From: Neobacillus kokaensis
GTDB lineage: Bacteria; Bacillota; Bacilli; Bacillales; Cytobacillaceae
Assembly (NCBI RefSeq): GCF_014656545.1
Contig: NZ_BNDS01000003.1
Location: 207,808 to 271,807 of the forward strand
DNA: 64,000 bases
Direction of reading: 5' to 3'
Part shown: piece by piece, positions 18,774 to 27,047 of the stretch
Layout of the letters: each line of letters opens with the position of its first letter
How positions within the stretch are numbered: position 1 is the stretch's first letter
Position numbers and translations under genes: made by a program
Notes under the pieces: model-generated
Told to the model about the DNA's origin: nothing
What the model saw: the letters and a program-made list of their open reading frames with translations, nothing else
The model's database searches: none

Positions 18774-19100
18774 TTAAAGTTTAATGATTTCTCCAATTTT
18801 TAGATCATGCTTTTTGATGGTTCCAGCAGGAAGTTCGATAACAGAGTAAGCATTTTTAATTGGCTTAACAATGCGCCATGGCTTAAGGTCCTCGACCAAT
18901 CTGACAATCCGCCCTTCTTTAGATAAAAAAACAGCATCGATGGAAAAGTTCATAAAGCACATATGAATCGAGTTACAAGGAATAATCCACAATCCTTCCC
19001 CTACTAGTTGATCCTTTCGAAACATAAGACCTTTCAATCTCTTAAAAAATGAATCTGCCAGTTCAATAGAGTAAGGAATCGTTCTTATTAATGAGTTCAT
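18774..19100 (-). CDS. DUF192 family protein, divergent from the Tad pilus operon
   Basis: This 108-residue protein covers the DUF192 fold: FFKRLKGLMFRKDQLVGEGLWI, the conserved NSIHMCFMNFSIDAVFL block, RIVRLVEDLKPWR and the VIELPAGTIKKHDLKIGE end. There is no signal peptide, unlike many proteobacterial members. The function is unknown. It shares a 283-bp regulatory region with the flp promoter, so co-regulation with, or a role in, the pilus system is plausible but is inference only. Confidence 0.87.
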   Translation of the reverse strand: MNSLIRTIPYSIELADSFFKRLKGLMFRKDQLVGEGLWIIPCNSIHMCFMNFSIDAVFLSKEGRIVRLVEDLKPWRIVKPIKNAYSVIELPAGTIKKHDLKIGEIIKL

Positions 19101-19128
19101 AGCAAATGCTCCTATTTTGTTTTTTTTT

Positions 19129-19341
19129 GTTCTATATATAGAATATACAATTTCATTGTCTTGTTCTCAATAATAAACTTTGTAGAACTTTGTCGTACGC
19201 TTTTTAGAACAAAAATACTATAAAACTATTTACTTTTTAGGGAAATAAGACTATTATTATCTCAAGGGTTGTTCATTAAATAGAACGGAATGATGAAACT
19301 TATAGAACAGGAATTTAGAATTATTGTTCTTTTAATTGAAC
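19129..19341. promoter_or_regulatory. Cluster of nine GTTC/GAAC half-sites before the Tad operon (candidate SinR-type operator)
   Basis: GTTC at 19129, 19163, 19271, 19326 and GAAC at 19185, 19207, 19283, 19315, 19338, mostly as GTTCT or AGAAC. Chance would give one or two in such AT-rich DNA. A perfect palindrome TTCTATATATAGAA lies at 19130-19143. GTTCTTT at 19326 equals the B. subtilis SinR consensus GTTCTYT. Steps of 34, 22, 22, 64, 12, 32, 11 and 12 bp are near whole helical turns. A SinR-like gene ends the operon. Binding is inferred. Confidence 0.55.
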
Positions 19342-19383
19342 GAAACTGAAAAACAATAAACCAATTAATAGGAGGAAAAAAAC

Positions 19384-19578
19384 ATGTTGAAAAAATTAAA
19401 AGATCTAGTAGTAAAAGAAGAAGGACAAGCTTTAACGGAGTATGGGTTGATTATTGCGTTAATTGCAGTGGTAGTGATAGGTGCTTTAACAGCTATTGGT
19501 ACAGGTTTAGATGGGAAATTTGAAGAAATTAAAAATGCCATAACAGGAGCTGGCGGCGGAGGGGATGCAACCGAATAA
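19384..19578 (+). CDS. flp: Flp-type pilin (Tad pilus major subunit)
   Basis: This 64-residue prepilin has a short basic leader, then EEG|QALTEYGLIIALIAVVVIGALTAIG: the class-III prepilin cleavage site (G before Q, Glu at +5, Tyr at +6) and hydrophobic polymerisation helix. A Gly-rich tail ends it. The neighbouring peptidase at 19659 should cleave it, and TadA/B/C should assemble it on the cell surface. TAGGAGGAAA gives a strong ribosome site. It is first in the pilus operon. Confidence 0.94.
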   Translation: MLKKLKDLVVKEEGQALTEYGLIIALIAVVVIGALTAIGTGLDGKFEEIKNAITGAGGGGDATE

Positions 19579-19601
19579 TTTTTGAAATAATTTATAATCG
19601 T

Positions 19602-19634
19602 CCCTGCTTTTCCTATATGAAAAGCGGGGCTTAT
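19602..19634 (+). terminator. Hairpin after flp with weak T tract
   Basis: CCCTGCTTTTC / GAAAAGCGGGG (one G-T pair), 6-base loop, then CTTATTTATAAG. The poor T run suggests partial termination or 3'-end protection, giving more pilin than assembly transcript. Confidence 0.65.
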
Positions 19635-19658
19635 TTATAAGAAAGGATCAAAATCCAC

Positions 19659-20165
19659 ATGAAAATAGCTATCTTATTAGTTGTACTTTTTTTTAGCCTA
19701 TATACCGACATAAAGTCTAGAAAGATACTAAATATTGTCACTCTACCTACTATTTTGATTGGCTTGATTTATCACATATCCACTACTGGATTCGAAGGCT
19801 TCCTTTTAAGCGGAAAAGGTTTTCTAGTCGGTCTCGGACTTCTCCTAATACCTTATTTACTAGAAGGTATGGGTGCAGGTGATGTGAAATTGATGGCGGC
19901 GATTGGCTCCTTAATGGGCGCAAGCTTTGTTTTTCATTCCTTTATCTATACCGCCTTAATTGGTGGGGTAATTGCTATATTACTAATTATCAAACAAAGA
20001 GGCTTTATTAACTTAATAAAATCTTTTTTTTACTCTATTATTTTTATGCGCGGTAATCTAGGTTCGATATTAAACCCTAAGGATGAGCACTCAAGTATTT
20101 CATTCCCATATGGGGTTGCCATTGTTCTTGGTACATTATGCACGCTTGTCTGGGGTGGATTCTAA
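19659..20165 (+). CDS. tadV: Prepilin peptidase, TadV/CpaA family
   Basis: This 168-residue type-IV prepilin-like aspartic peptidase has about five to six helices. The catalytic Asp pair is seen in SLYTDIKSRKI (TDIK, near residue 17) and GMGAGDVKLMAAIG (GxGD motif, near residue 72). It lacks the N-methylase domain of PilD, as is normal for TadV. It processes Flp and probably TadE. It ends overlapping the tadE start (TAATG). Confidence 0.93.
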   Translation: MKIAILLVVLFFSLYTDIKSRKILNIVTLPTILIGLIYHISTTGFEGFLLSGKGFLVGLGLLLIPYLLEGMGAGDVKLMAAIGSLMGASFVFHSFIYTALIGGVIAILLIIKQRGFINLIKSFFYSIIFMRGNLGSILNPKDEHSSISFPYGVAIVLGTLCTLVWGGF

Positions 20166-20530
20166 TGCTAATGAAATCGGAAAAAGGCCAATCACTAGTA
20201 GAATTTGCCTTGATTCTGCCGTTACTAGTGATGTTAGTGTTGGGAATTATTGATTTTGGACGGATTTTCCATGCATACTTAACGATTGATCATGCAGGAA
20301 GAGAAGCGGCCCGGGCCGCCAGTATCGGAAAAACGCAGGCAGAAGCTGAACAAATTGGTATTAATGCTGGAAAGAGTATTAATTTAACCGATGTAAAAGT
20401 ATCGCCAGGGTCATCTGGAGCGGATGCCACAGTCACGATAACGTACCCGATAACGTTCCTCACACCAGTAATTGGAAGTGTTGTGGGCGAAATTACATTA
20501 ACTGATACCACAGTAATGAGGGTGGAATAA
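20165..20530 (+). CDS. tadE: TadE-like minor pseudopilin
   Basis: This 121-residue protein opens with MKSEKG|QSLVEFALILPLLVMLVLGIIDFGRIF, the TadE signature with a Flp-like cleavage site and Glu at +5. A short extracellular domain follows (DHAGREAARAASIGKTQAEAEQIG, then a beta-rich tail). It is thought to be a minor pilin helping pilus initiation. GGGGTGGA, 5 bases before, sets the ATG at 20165; the in-frame upstream start at 20138 lies within tadV. Confidence 0.91.
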   Translation: MLMKSEKGQSLVEFALILPLLVMLVLGIIDFGRIFHAYLTIDHAGREAARAASIGKTQAEAEQIGINAGKSINLTDVKVSPGSSGADATVTITYPITFLTPVIGSVVGEITLTDTTVMRVE

Positions 20531-21535
20531 ATGAAAAGATTTTTAAAATTATTAAATTTGCGTGATGAAAGCGGTGCAACATTCGTAATAATAGCTATTT
20601 CAATGGTAGCTTTGCTCGGCTTCTGCGCTATAACAATTGATGGAGGAAGGCTTTACCTGGAAAAAAGTAAACTGCAAAAAGCATTGGATGCTGCTGTACT
20701 AGCTGGGGCTCACAAGCTTGTTTTAGCAGAAAAGACAGAAAGTGAAGACCAAGCAAGAACGGTGGCTAAAGATATATCCTCAAAAAATGGCTTTGAACTC
20801 TTAGATGCAGATATAAAAGAGGTTGTTCAAAAATCTAATATAAAGGTTGCGAAAACAGTAACAGTTCCACTAACGTTTGCCAAAGTAATAGGAATGAATT
20901 CGGCTGATGTATCTGCTTCGGCAAAAGCAAGTATTGATGGATCGTTGAAATCTACTAATGGAATAGCTCCGATTGGAGTAGAGAAAGATTCAGTTGTTCA
21001 AAATAAAGAAATAAGGATTACCTGTACAGGAAATGAGAAAGACGAATCAGGAAAAAATAGCCCTGGGAATTGTGGCTTTCTAAGAATAGATGGAACTGGA
21101 GCAGCTAAGGTGGAAGAAGGAATAAAAAATGGTAGTAAGAAAACCGTAAAAATAGGTGATACACCACATCCTGAACCAGGGGTAATGAATGGTCCAATTG
21201 ACAAGGCGGTTGAACTTGCAATTGACTCTTTAATTAATAGTGATAAAGACAAAGAGTGGTGTCAGTCCGCTGCTACAGCTGATAACAACTGTAAAAGAGT
21301 AATTTATGTGGTGGTTGTTAAAACTTGGGAGGGGATAAACGGAGCTAGTGATACTGTTGAAATAATAGGTTTTGCTCCCTTTTGGGTAAAAGAATATGAT
21401 AATAAAAATAATAATGAGGACAAAGATAACGATAAAAGTAAAAGCATCGTAGGACAATTTATTAACGCAGTAAATTCAGGAGACTCCGACAGTAGTTCCA
21501 ATTATGGATTATATAAGGTAAAACTAGATGAATAG
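20531..21535 (+). CDS. tadG: TadG-like pilus assembly protein
   Basis: This 334-residue protein has an N-terminal TadG domain (DESGATFVIIAISMVALLGFCAITIDGGRLYLEKSKLQKALDAAVLAGA). It then has a long extracytoplasmic region with four Cys (in TCTGNEKD, GNCGF, EWCQSA, NNCKR) that could form two disulfides, and a charged Asn/Asp/Lys-rich stretch near the C-terminus. Helix position +5 lacks the Glu of true prepilins, so it may remain membrane anchored. It starts one base after the tadE stop, with GAGGGTGGA. Confidence 0.85.
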   Translation: MKRFLKLLNLRDESGATFVIIAISMVALLGFCAITIDGGRLYLEKSKLQKALDAAVLAGAHKLVLAEKTESEDQARTVAKDISSKNGFELLDADIKEVVQKSNIKVAKTVTVPLTFAKVIGMNSADVSASAKASIDGSLKSTNGIAPIGVEKDSVVQNKEIRITCTGNEKDESGKNSPGNCGFLRIDGTGAAKVEEGIKNGSKKTVKIGDTPHPEPGVMNGPIDKAVELAIDSLINSDKDKEWCQSAATADNNCKRVIYVVVVKTWEGINGASDTVEIIGFAPFWVKEYDNKNNNEDKDNDKSKSIVGQFINAVNSGDSDSSSNYGLYKVKLDE

Positions 21536-21568
21536 TTTATTTAGGAGTGGAAAGACGGGAGGCACACA

Positions 21569-22183
21569 ATGAACACAAAAAAAATCTGGCTAATTTCATT
21601 AGTTCTTGGCTTAGCAGTAGCAGGTTTTGTTTACATATCTATTTTCGCCAAAAATAACCAAACGACCCCTGCAAATGCTACTGCAAGTCAAGAAACGCAG
21701 GAAGAAAAGGATAAAAAAGCAGAAGAAGAAGTCGAAAAGGCAAAACAAGCCGAAAAAGAGAAAGCCTTGCAAAGGGAATTCACAAACCCAATTGTCGATG
21801 TAGATAAGGGCAAACGAGCAATATCAATCAAGGTTGACTTAGAAATGGGTGTTTCCGGATACGTTGCGCCAAATTCCATGGTGGACGTTGTAGCCTATGA
21901 AACTACCAAAGATGAAAAAAAGGATAAAAAGTTTTTATCAGCAGTCCTTGTACTTGAGAATGTGAAAGTGCTTACTTCTGGTAAATCGGCCGATCCTAAG
22001 GAAAGTGCGCTTAACTATGAAACGGTGACATTGGAGGTTACTCCTGAACAGGGAGTCATGCTTAGTTTAGCATCTAAAGATAAGAATGGATTCTATTTAA
22101 TGTTAAGGAATACAGAAGACACCAAAACCGGAAAAACGGGGCTCAAGCAAACAAGAGAAATCATTAAGGAGGATGATAAGTAA
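21569..22183 (+). CDS. cpaB: CpaB/RcpC-like pilus assembly protein
   Basis: This 204-residue protein has an N-terminal membrane helix (residues 5-26) and a charged coiled-coil-prone linker rich in Glu/Lys (about 45-72). A domain similar to CpaB/RcpC follows (KRAISIKVDLEMGVSGYVAPNSMVDVVAYE, then VLENVKVLTSG and YETVTLEVTPEQGVMLSLASKDKNGFYLMLR). In diderms CpaB works with the secretin; here no secretin gene exists, as expected for a monoderm, so it probably acts in the cell wall. It overlaps cpaE by one base. Confidence 0.86.
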   Translation: MNTKKIWLISLVLGLAVAGFVYISIFAKNNQTTPANATASQETQEEKDKKAEEEVEKAKQAEKEKALQREFTNPIVDVDKGKRAISIKVDLEMGVSGYVAPNSMVDVVAYETTKDEKKDKKFLSAVLVLENVKVLTSGKSADPKESALNYETVTLEVTPEQGVMLSLASKDKNGFYLMLRNTEDTKTGKTGLKQTREIIKEDDK

Positions 22184-23367
22184 TGAACATAAACTGGGTT
22201 TATTTTTCCGATACAAATGCTCCGCCGGGAGAAATCCAAACTTATTTGGATAAACAGCAATTCCAATTAGCAACAACGAATGAAATAGACAAACTGCATT
22301 CCCTTGTGATCGGCAACCATCAAACCGTTTTATTTTTAAAAGCGCATACGCTTTTTAATGTGTATGAACTTTGCCAGGAAATCTCAGCGCTTTACCCGCA
22401 TGTTTATATCATTTTAATTGTTCCTGATAACTTGGAGAATCTTAGAAAAGCGATGCTGATGGGGGCCTCGGATACGCTCCGTTCATCGTATGAGCTAGGA
22501 GAACTGTCTGAGGCGATCTCCCATGCGAAGAAATTCATGCAGCATCGAGCAAAGATGGATCGTACTAGTTTAAACAACATTCCTAAAGAGAAAAGTAGAG
22601 TTATCGCAGTTTCTAGTCCAAAGGGTGGTGTGGGAAGAACCGTAGTATCGGTTAATCTTGCTGTTTCGTTTGCTAGGATGGGAAAAAAAGTTGCCATAAT
22701 TGATGCCAACCTGCAGTTTGGGGAAGTGGCGATTTACAATAATGTGAAACCGAAAAGATCTATTTATGAATGGGTCAAGGAAGGATATGGCCGGGAGCAT
22801 TTTTCTATTACTCAATATATGACAAATGTGGAAGGGAATGTGGCTGTGCTTGCAGCCCCGCCGAGACCTGAATTCTTTGAAGGGATTACAGAAAAACATA
22901 TTAGAGAGGCAATTGAAGATGCTAAAAAGTTCTATGACATTATTTTAATCGATATGCCTGTCTATTTATCTAAGATTCACTTGCACTGTTTAGATCTGGC
23001 CGACGAAATTTTGCTTCTTACCCTTAATGAACTATCTAGTCTGCGTCTGGCACAGCTTTATTTAGAAACGTTAGAATCTATTAATCTAAAAGGTAAAGTA
23101 AAGCTCGTCCTGAATCGTTTTGTGAAAGGGCAGGCCCTTGAGCTAAAAAGAATCGAAGAAATTTTAGCGAAAGAAGTTTATCATATCTTACCTGAACATG
23201 TGAATATTGTTGCTTCTTCGATTAAAGCAGGGCAGCCATTTATTCTGTCAAATTCCAGAAGCAATATCGGGAAATCAGTTTTGAATTTGTCCGAAAAGCT
23301 TGTTCCGAAAGAGGACGGGGCAGCGGAAGTGAAGAAACGGAAAAAATGGTTTAAAGTTGGAAAGTAG
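22183..23367 (+). CDS. tadZ: CpaE/TadZ-like pilus localisation ATPase
   Basis: This 394-residue protein has an N-terminal receiver-like domain (about 1-120, without a clear phosphoacceptor) and a C-terminal MinD/ParA-type ATPase domain. The Walker A loop is SSPKGGVGRT (residues 145-153) with Arg152 in place of the usual Lys, and the A' strand reads IIDANLQFGEVAI. FYDIILIDMPVYLS is the Walker B region. The family places the Tad machine at the cell pole. The Lys-to-Arg change may lower nucleotide hydrolysis. Confidence 0.89.
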   Translation: MNINWVYFSDTNAPPGEIQTYLDKQQFQLATTNEIDKLHSLVIGNHQTVLFLKAHTLFNVYELCQEISALYPHVYIILIVPDNLENLRKAMLMGASDTLRSSYELGELSEAISHAKKFMQHRAKMDRTSLNNIPKEKSRVIAVSSPKGGVGRTVVSVNLAVSFARMGKKVAIIDANLQFGEVAIYNNVKPKRSIYEWVKEGYGREHFSITQYMTNVEGNVAVLAAPPRPEFFEGITEKHIREAIEDAKKFYDIILIDMPVYLSKIHLHCLDLADEILLLTLNELSSLRLAQLYLETLESINLKGKVKLVLNRFVKGQALELKRIEEILAKEVYHILPEHVNIVASSIKAGQPFILSNSRSNIGKSVLNLSEKLVPKEDGAAEVKKRKKWFKVGK

Positions 23368-23380
23368 GTGAACGAGAAAC

Positions 23381-24730
23381 ATGAGCTTATTTAAACGATA
23401 TTTAGATGAGGCTAATATGACGACAGCCGTTAAAAATCATGTGGAAAGACCGGTTTCAAAAAAGTCCCAAGAATTTTGGGAAGTAGAAAACGATCTTTAT
23501 AATTATTTGCTGGCAGAACTAAAAAAGTTTCCTGGCCAGGATAAACATACAGAAAACAGGAAGATTGAAGAATTATCGGGAGCTTTTTTTGAGCAGGAAG
23601 GAACCAGGCTGACATTTGAAGAAAAACAAGAGGCTTTGGCCTATGTAAAAGATGAACTGCTGGCATATGGACCAATCACTCCCTTACTAGAAAACCCGCA
23701 AATTAGTGAGGTAATGGTCAACCATTTCGATGAGGTCTATTACGAGAAAAACGGGAGGGTTTATAAAAGCCAAGTAAATTTCATGGATAATCAGCATGTC
23801 ATGCGTGTGATTGAACGGATTGTATCCCCAATCGGCCGTCGTATTGACGAAAGCTCCCCAATGGTTGATGCCCGTCTGCCGGACGGTTCGCGTGTAAATG
23901 CCATTATCCCTCCACTTGCGCTGAAAGGACCAAGCCTGACGATTCGTAAATTCTCTGAAACACCTTTTACAATAAGGGATTTAATCCACTTCGGTACTTT
24001 AAACGAAATGATGGCGGAGTTTTTAGAGGTTTGTGTTAAATCGAAGCTGAATGTCTTTATCAGCGGGGGGACAGGTTCAGGGAAAACCTCCACCTTAAAT
24101 GTGTTATCTTCATTCATCCCTAACTCGCACCGAATAGTGACGATTGAGGATGCTGCCGAACTTCGGCTTTATCAGGACCATATTGTATCGCTTGAATCTC
24201 GGCCGCCGAATATCGAAGGAAAAGGCGAAATCACGATCCGGGATTTAGTCAGGAACTCTCTGCGGATGCGGCCAGACCGTATCGTCGTTGGTGAGGTTCG
24301 TGGTGCAGAGGCGTTGGATATGCTACAGGCGATGAATACTGGTCATGACGGCGGTTTGAGTACCGGTCACGCCAATTCCCCAAGAGATATATTATCCCGT
24401 TTGGAAACGATGGTGTTAATGGCCGGGTTTGATTTGCCAGTTAAAGCTATCCGAGAACAAATTGCCAATGCCCTCGACATCATTGTCCATCAATCAAGAA
24501 TGAAGGACGGTACGAGAAAAATTACCCATATCACAGAAGTGTTAGGTCTCGAAGGCGAAACAATCGTCCTCCAGGATCTATTCATTTATAAAGAAACAGG
24601 CTACACATCTGATGGTCACATTGAAGGGAAGTTCATCAGTACCGGTATTCGTCCAAGCTTTGCCGAGCAGCTTGAGGTGAATGGATATAAAATACCTGCT
24701 TCTTGGTTTACCGGAGAGTGGCAGCTATGA
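23381..24730 (+). CDS. tadA: TadA/CpaF secretion-type ATPase
   Basis: This 449-residue motor ATPase of the Tad pilus has an N-terminal domain (about 30-140) and an ATPase domain with Walker A GGTGSGKT at 229-236 (Lys235). The Asp box IEDAAELRL, Walker [15 protein letters not shown] and His box [22 protein letters not shown] are all intact. It powers both extension and retraction in Tad systems. It overlaps tadB by 4 bp (ATGA). Confidence 0.95.
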   Translation: MSLFKRYLDEANMTTAVKNHVERPVSKKSQEFWEVENDLYNYLLAELKKFPGQDKHTENRKIEELSGAFFEQEGTRLTFEEKQEALAYVKDELLAYGPITPLLENPQISEVMVNHFDEVYYEKNGRVYKSQVNFMDNQHVMRVIERIVSPIGRRIDESSPMVDARLPDGSRVNAIIPPLALKGPSLTIRKFSETPFTIRDLIHFGTLNEMMAEFLEVCVKSKLNVFISGGTGSGKTSTLNVLSSFIPNSHRIVTIEDAAELRLYQDHIVSLESRPPNIEGKGEITIRDLVRNSLRMRPDRIVVGEVRGAEALDMLQAMNTGHDGGLSTGHANSPRDILSRLETMVLMAGFDLPVKAIREQIANALDIIVHQSRMKDGTRKITHITEVLGLEGETIVLQDLFIYKETGYTSDGHIEGKFISTGIRPSFAEQLEVNGYKIPASWFTGEWQL

Positions 24731-25689
24731 AAATTGCCATCGAATTAACCATCATTATTATTGTTGCGACTATTTTAATATTTCTACTACTAAAAAGTTA
24801 TTCTTATAAAAGAAGAATCGCTAACCGCATCAAAGAATTTTTACCCTCACCAGAAGTTATGGAAGATGTAGGATTCCAGGAAAAAAAGCCATCATTTTTA
24901 AAACGTTTCTTACTTTCTGTTGCCAATGTTTTCAAAAATGTCCGGTTTAGTGAAAGTACCGAAAAGATTTTAGCGGAAGCCGGCAGTCCTCTGAAACCTG
25001 AGGAATTTTTTGCTTTCAGAATTATCACAGCTGCTGCTTTAGCACTGTTAATCGGCTTTCTTGGACTACCGTGGTATACGCTAATTTTCGTTGTGGTCAT
25101 CGGCTTTATTTTACCGAAAGAGTTCATGAAGCAAAAACGGAAAAAACGCTTGGCACGGATCAACTATCAATTAATTGAAGTATTAGGTATGAAAGCTAAT
25201 TCCATGCGGGCGGGCTTTAGTTTTATGCAGGCGATGCAGCTTGTAGGCAGAGAGGTTCCAGATCCGCTTGGTCCGGAATTTGACCGGGTTGTTCGTCAGG
25301 TTGCCTTGGGAGTACCGTTGGACGATGTGTTTCAAGAAATGGTTGAGAGATTGCCGAACAAAGAACTTGAAGTGGTGGTTAGGGCCATTCTTGCACAGCG
25401 AAAAAGCGGCGGAAATTTAGCACAGCTGCTAGAAACGATGGAGGATACGATCCGAGGCAGAGTGCGGATTTTAGAAGAATTGCGAACATTAACCTCGCAA
25501 GGACGGATGTCTTCATGGATCATCACCTTGCTGCCGGTTGCCCTTGGTTTGTATTTAACTCTCGTAAACTGGGAATATTTTTCTCCGATGTTTCAGCACC
25601 CATTAGGCTGGATGATGCTTTTTGTTGGGGCAGCGGCCAATATTATCGGCTGGGTATTCATCCGGAAAATCATCCAAATAGAGGTGTAG
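24727..25689 (+). CDS. tadB: TadB-like pilus platform membrane protein
   Basis: This 320-residue type-II-secretion F-domain protein has an N-terminal helix, a cytoplasmic T2SF domain (LIEVLGMKANSMRAGFSFMQAMQLVGREVPDPLGPEF, LEVVVRAILAQRKSGGNLAQLLE) and C-terminal helices. With TadC it forms the inner-membrane platform under TadA. The ATG at 24727 overlapping the tadA stop is chosen with GGAGAG upstream; an in-frame start at 24703 lies inside tadA. Confidence 0.93.
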   Translation: MKIAIELTIIIIVATILIFLLLKSYSYKRRIANRIKEFLPSPEVMEDVGFQEKKPSFLKRFLLSVANVFKNVRFSESTEKILAEAGSPLKPEEFFAFRIITAAALALLIGFLGLPWYTLIFVVVIGFILPKEFMKQKRKKRLARINYQLIEVLGMKANSMRAGFSFMQAMQLVGREVPDPLGPEFDRVVRQVALGVPLDDVFQEMVERLPNKELEVVVRAILAQRKSGGNLAQLLETMEDTIRGRVRILEELRTLTSQGRMSSWIITLLPVALGLYLTLVNWEYFSPMFQHPLGWMMLFVGAAANIIGWVFIRKIIQIEV

Positions 25690-25692
25690 AAA

Positions 25693-26625
25693 ATGTTGAA
25701 TGTAATTTTACTATTTTTAATGGTTGGTTTTTTTACCACATTTTTAGCTGCTGTTTTAGCATCAGTTTTTAAAAAGCAGCTTGCATTCCAAGCACGTGTC
25801 CACAAGTATTTTGGTGAAACGTTGATGCCACATAAAGAAGACCCTTTGAAGGAAAAGAAAGGCGGCAGGTTAAAAGAGCTATTCAGTGTTTACTGGGATA
25901 AAGGAACGAAGGTGTTAAATAAACGGCTGTCACTTAATGAAAGAAAGAAACTAGATATGCTGTTGCGAGATGCGGGTTATCCATTTAAATCGCCGATTGA
26001 CTTTAGATTGTTTCAAATTGTTTTAAGTGCTGGGATCAGCCTGCCGATTTTCTTCTTAATATTGCCTTTAGCTGAAAATAAGCTATTAGTCTGGGTAATG
26101 ATTTTTACATTGGCAATGTTAGGTTTCCGTCTTCCGATATTTTTTCTTGGAAAAAAGCGGACGGCTAGAATCAAAGCGATCAATACAGCGATGCCGGATT
26201 ACTTCGATACCGTTAACCTTTTGCTTGAGGCCGGGATGGGGCTGGACCTAGCCTTGACAGAAGTTTCGAAAAAAATTAAAGGCCCCTTGGCAGACGAATT
26301 TTTACAAACATTAGAGGAAATGAAACTTGGAAAATCAAGACGGGAGGCATTTTACGATCTTCGCAGACGGGTTCCTTCTGATTCCTTTCAAAGCATCATC
26401 ACCGCACTTATTCAGGCGGATCAGCTGGGCATTGGGATGGCGAAGGTTTTGGGGAATTTAACTATTCGAATTCGTGAACAGCGCCGGGAAGCAGCCCGTG
26501 AGCAAGCGATGAAAGCTCCGGTAAAAATGCTGTTTCCAATGGTATTTTTCATTTTTCCCTCATTGTTTATAGTTATTTTAGGCCCATTGGTCATCTATTT
26601 GGTTACCAAAGGGCTTGGAGGGTAG
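25693..26625 (+). CDS. tadC: TadC-like pilus platform membrane protein
   Basis: This 310-residue second T2SF platform protein has a helix at 5-22, two helices near 110-155, a T2SF domain (MPDYFDTVNLLLEAGMGLDLALTEVSKKIKGPLADEFLQTLEEM, FQSIITALIQADQLGIGMAKVLGNL) and a C-terminal helix. It starts 3 bp after the tadB stop. It is the last structural gene of the operon. Confidence 0.93.
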   Translation: MLNVILLFLMVGFFTTFLAAVLASVFKKQLAFQARVHKYFGETLMPHKEDPLKEKKGGRLKELFSVYWDKGTKVLNKRLSLNERKKLDMLLRDAGYPFKSPIDFRLFQIVLSAGISLPIFFLILPLAENKLLVWVMIFTLAMLGFRLPIFFLGKKRTARIKAINTAMPDYFDTVNLLLEAGMGLDLALTEVSKKIKGPLADEFLQTLEEMKLGKSRREAFYDLRRRVPSDSFQSIITALIQADQLGIGMAKVLGNLTIRIREQRREAAREQAMKAPVKMLFPMVFFIFPSLFIVILGPLVIYLVTKGLGG

Positions 26626-26681
26626 GGTATAACGATAATATCGTAGAAATTTAAGGAGTTGAAAATGCGAGGAGAGATACG

Positions 26682-27008
26682 ATGGATGGAAATAAACTTA
26701 AACAGCTGCGTGGGGATAAAGGTTTGTCGTTAACGAAATTAAGTGAGCTTACGGGTATTTCCAAGTCTTATTTAAGTTTAATGGAAAGGGATATTCAAAC
26801 AAACCCCAGCTTGGACATTTTAGAGAAAATTGCTAGAATATTAGAGGTAGAAGTTGACTATTTCGTAAATAACACGGAACCTTTTAGAAAGAAAAAGAGT
26901 TCAGTTAAAAGTACATTAAAGGTAGAAATTGAGTTATCAGAGGACCAGCTTAGCCCTCAAAAATTACAGCAAATTCAACAATTACTTAATGTTATCAATA
27001 CAGACTAG
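26682..27008 (+). CDS. SinR-like XRE-family regulator at the end of the Tad operon
   Basis: This 108-residue protein has an HTH_3 domain (residues 1-62) that is strikingly close to SinR: GLSLTKLSELTGISKSYLSLMERDIQTNPSLDILEKIARILEV. The recognition helix KSYLSxxER and the QTNPS wing are identical to what I recall of SinR. The C-terminal part (LSPQKLQQIQQLLNVI) is a short amphipathic helix in the place of SinR's multimerisation helices. AGGAGAG gives the start. It probably represses the pilus operon; no SinI-like antagonist gene is adjacent. The ACGAT/ATCGT dyad at 26630-26642 may matter for its own expression. Confidence 0.88.
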   Translation: MDGNKLKQLRGDKGLSLTKLSELTGISKSYLSLMERDIQTNPSLDILEKIARILEVEVDYFVNNTEPFRKKKSSVKSTLKVEIELSEDQLSPQKLQQIQQLLNVINTD

Positions 27009-27013
27009 TCATT

Positions 27014-27046
27014 AAAAAAAGAGAACGGTTCTTGTTCTCTTTTTTA
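27014..27046. terminator. Bidirectional terminator made of GTTCTCT / AGAGAAC arms
   Basis: AAAAAAAGAGAAC and GTTCTCTTTTTT with the loop GGTTCTT lie between the convergent SinR-like and DUF2085 genes. Both arms equal the SinR consensus GTTCTYT, so it could double as an operator. Confidence 0.85.
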
Positions 27047-27047
27047 A

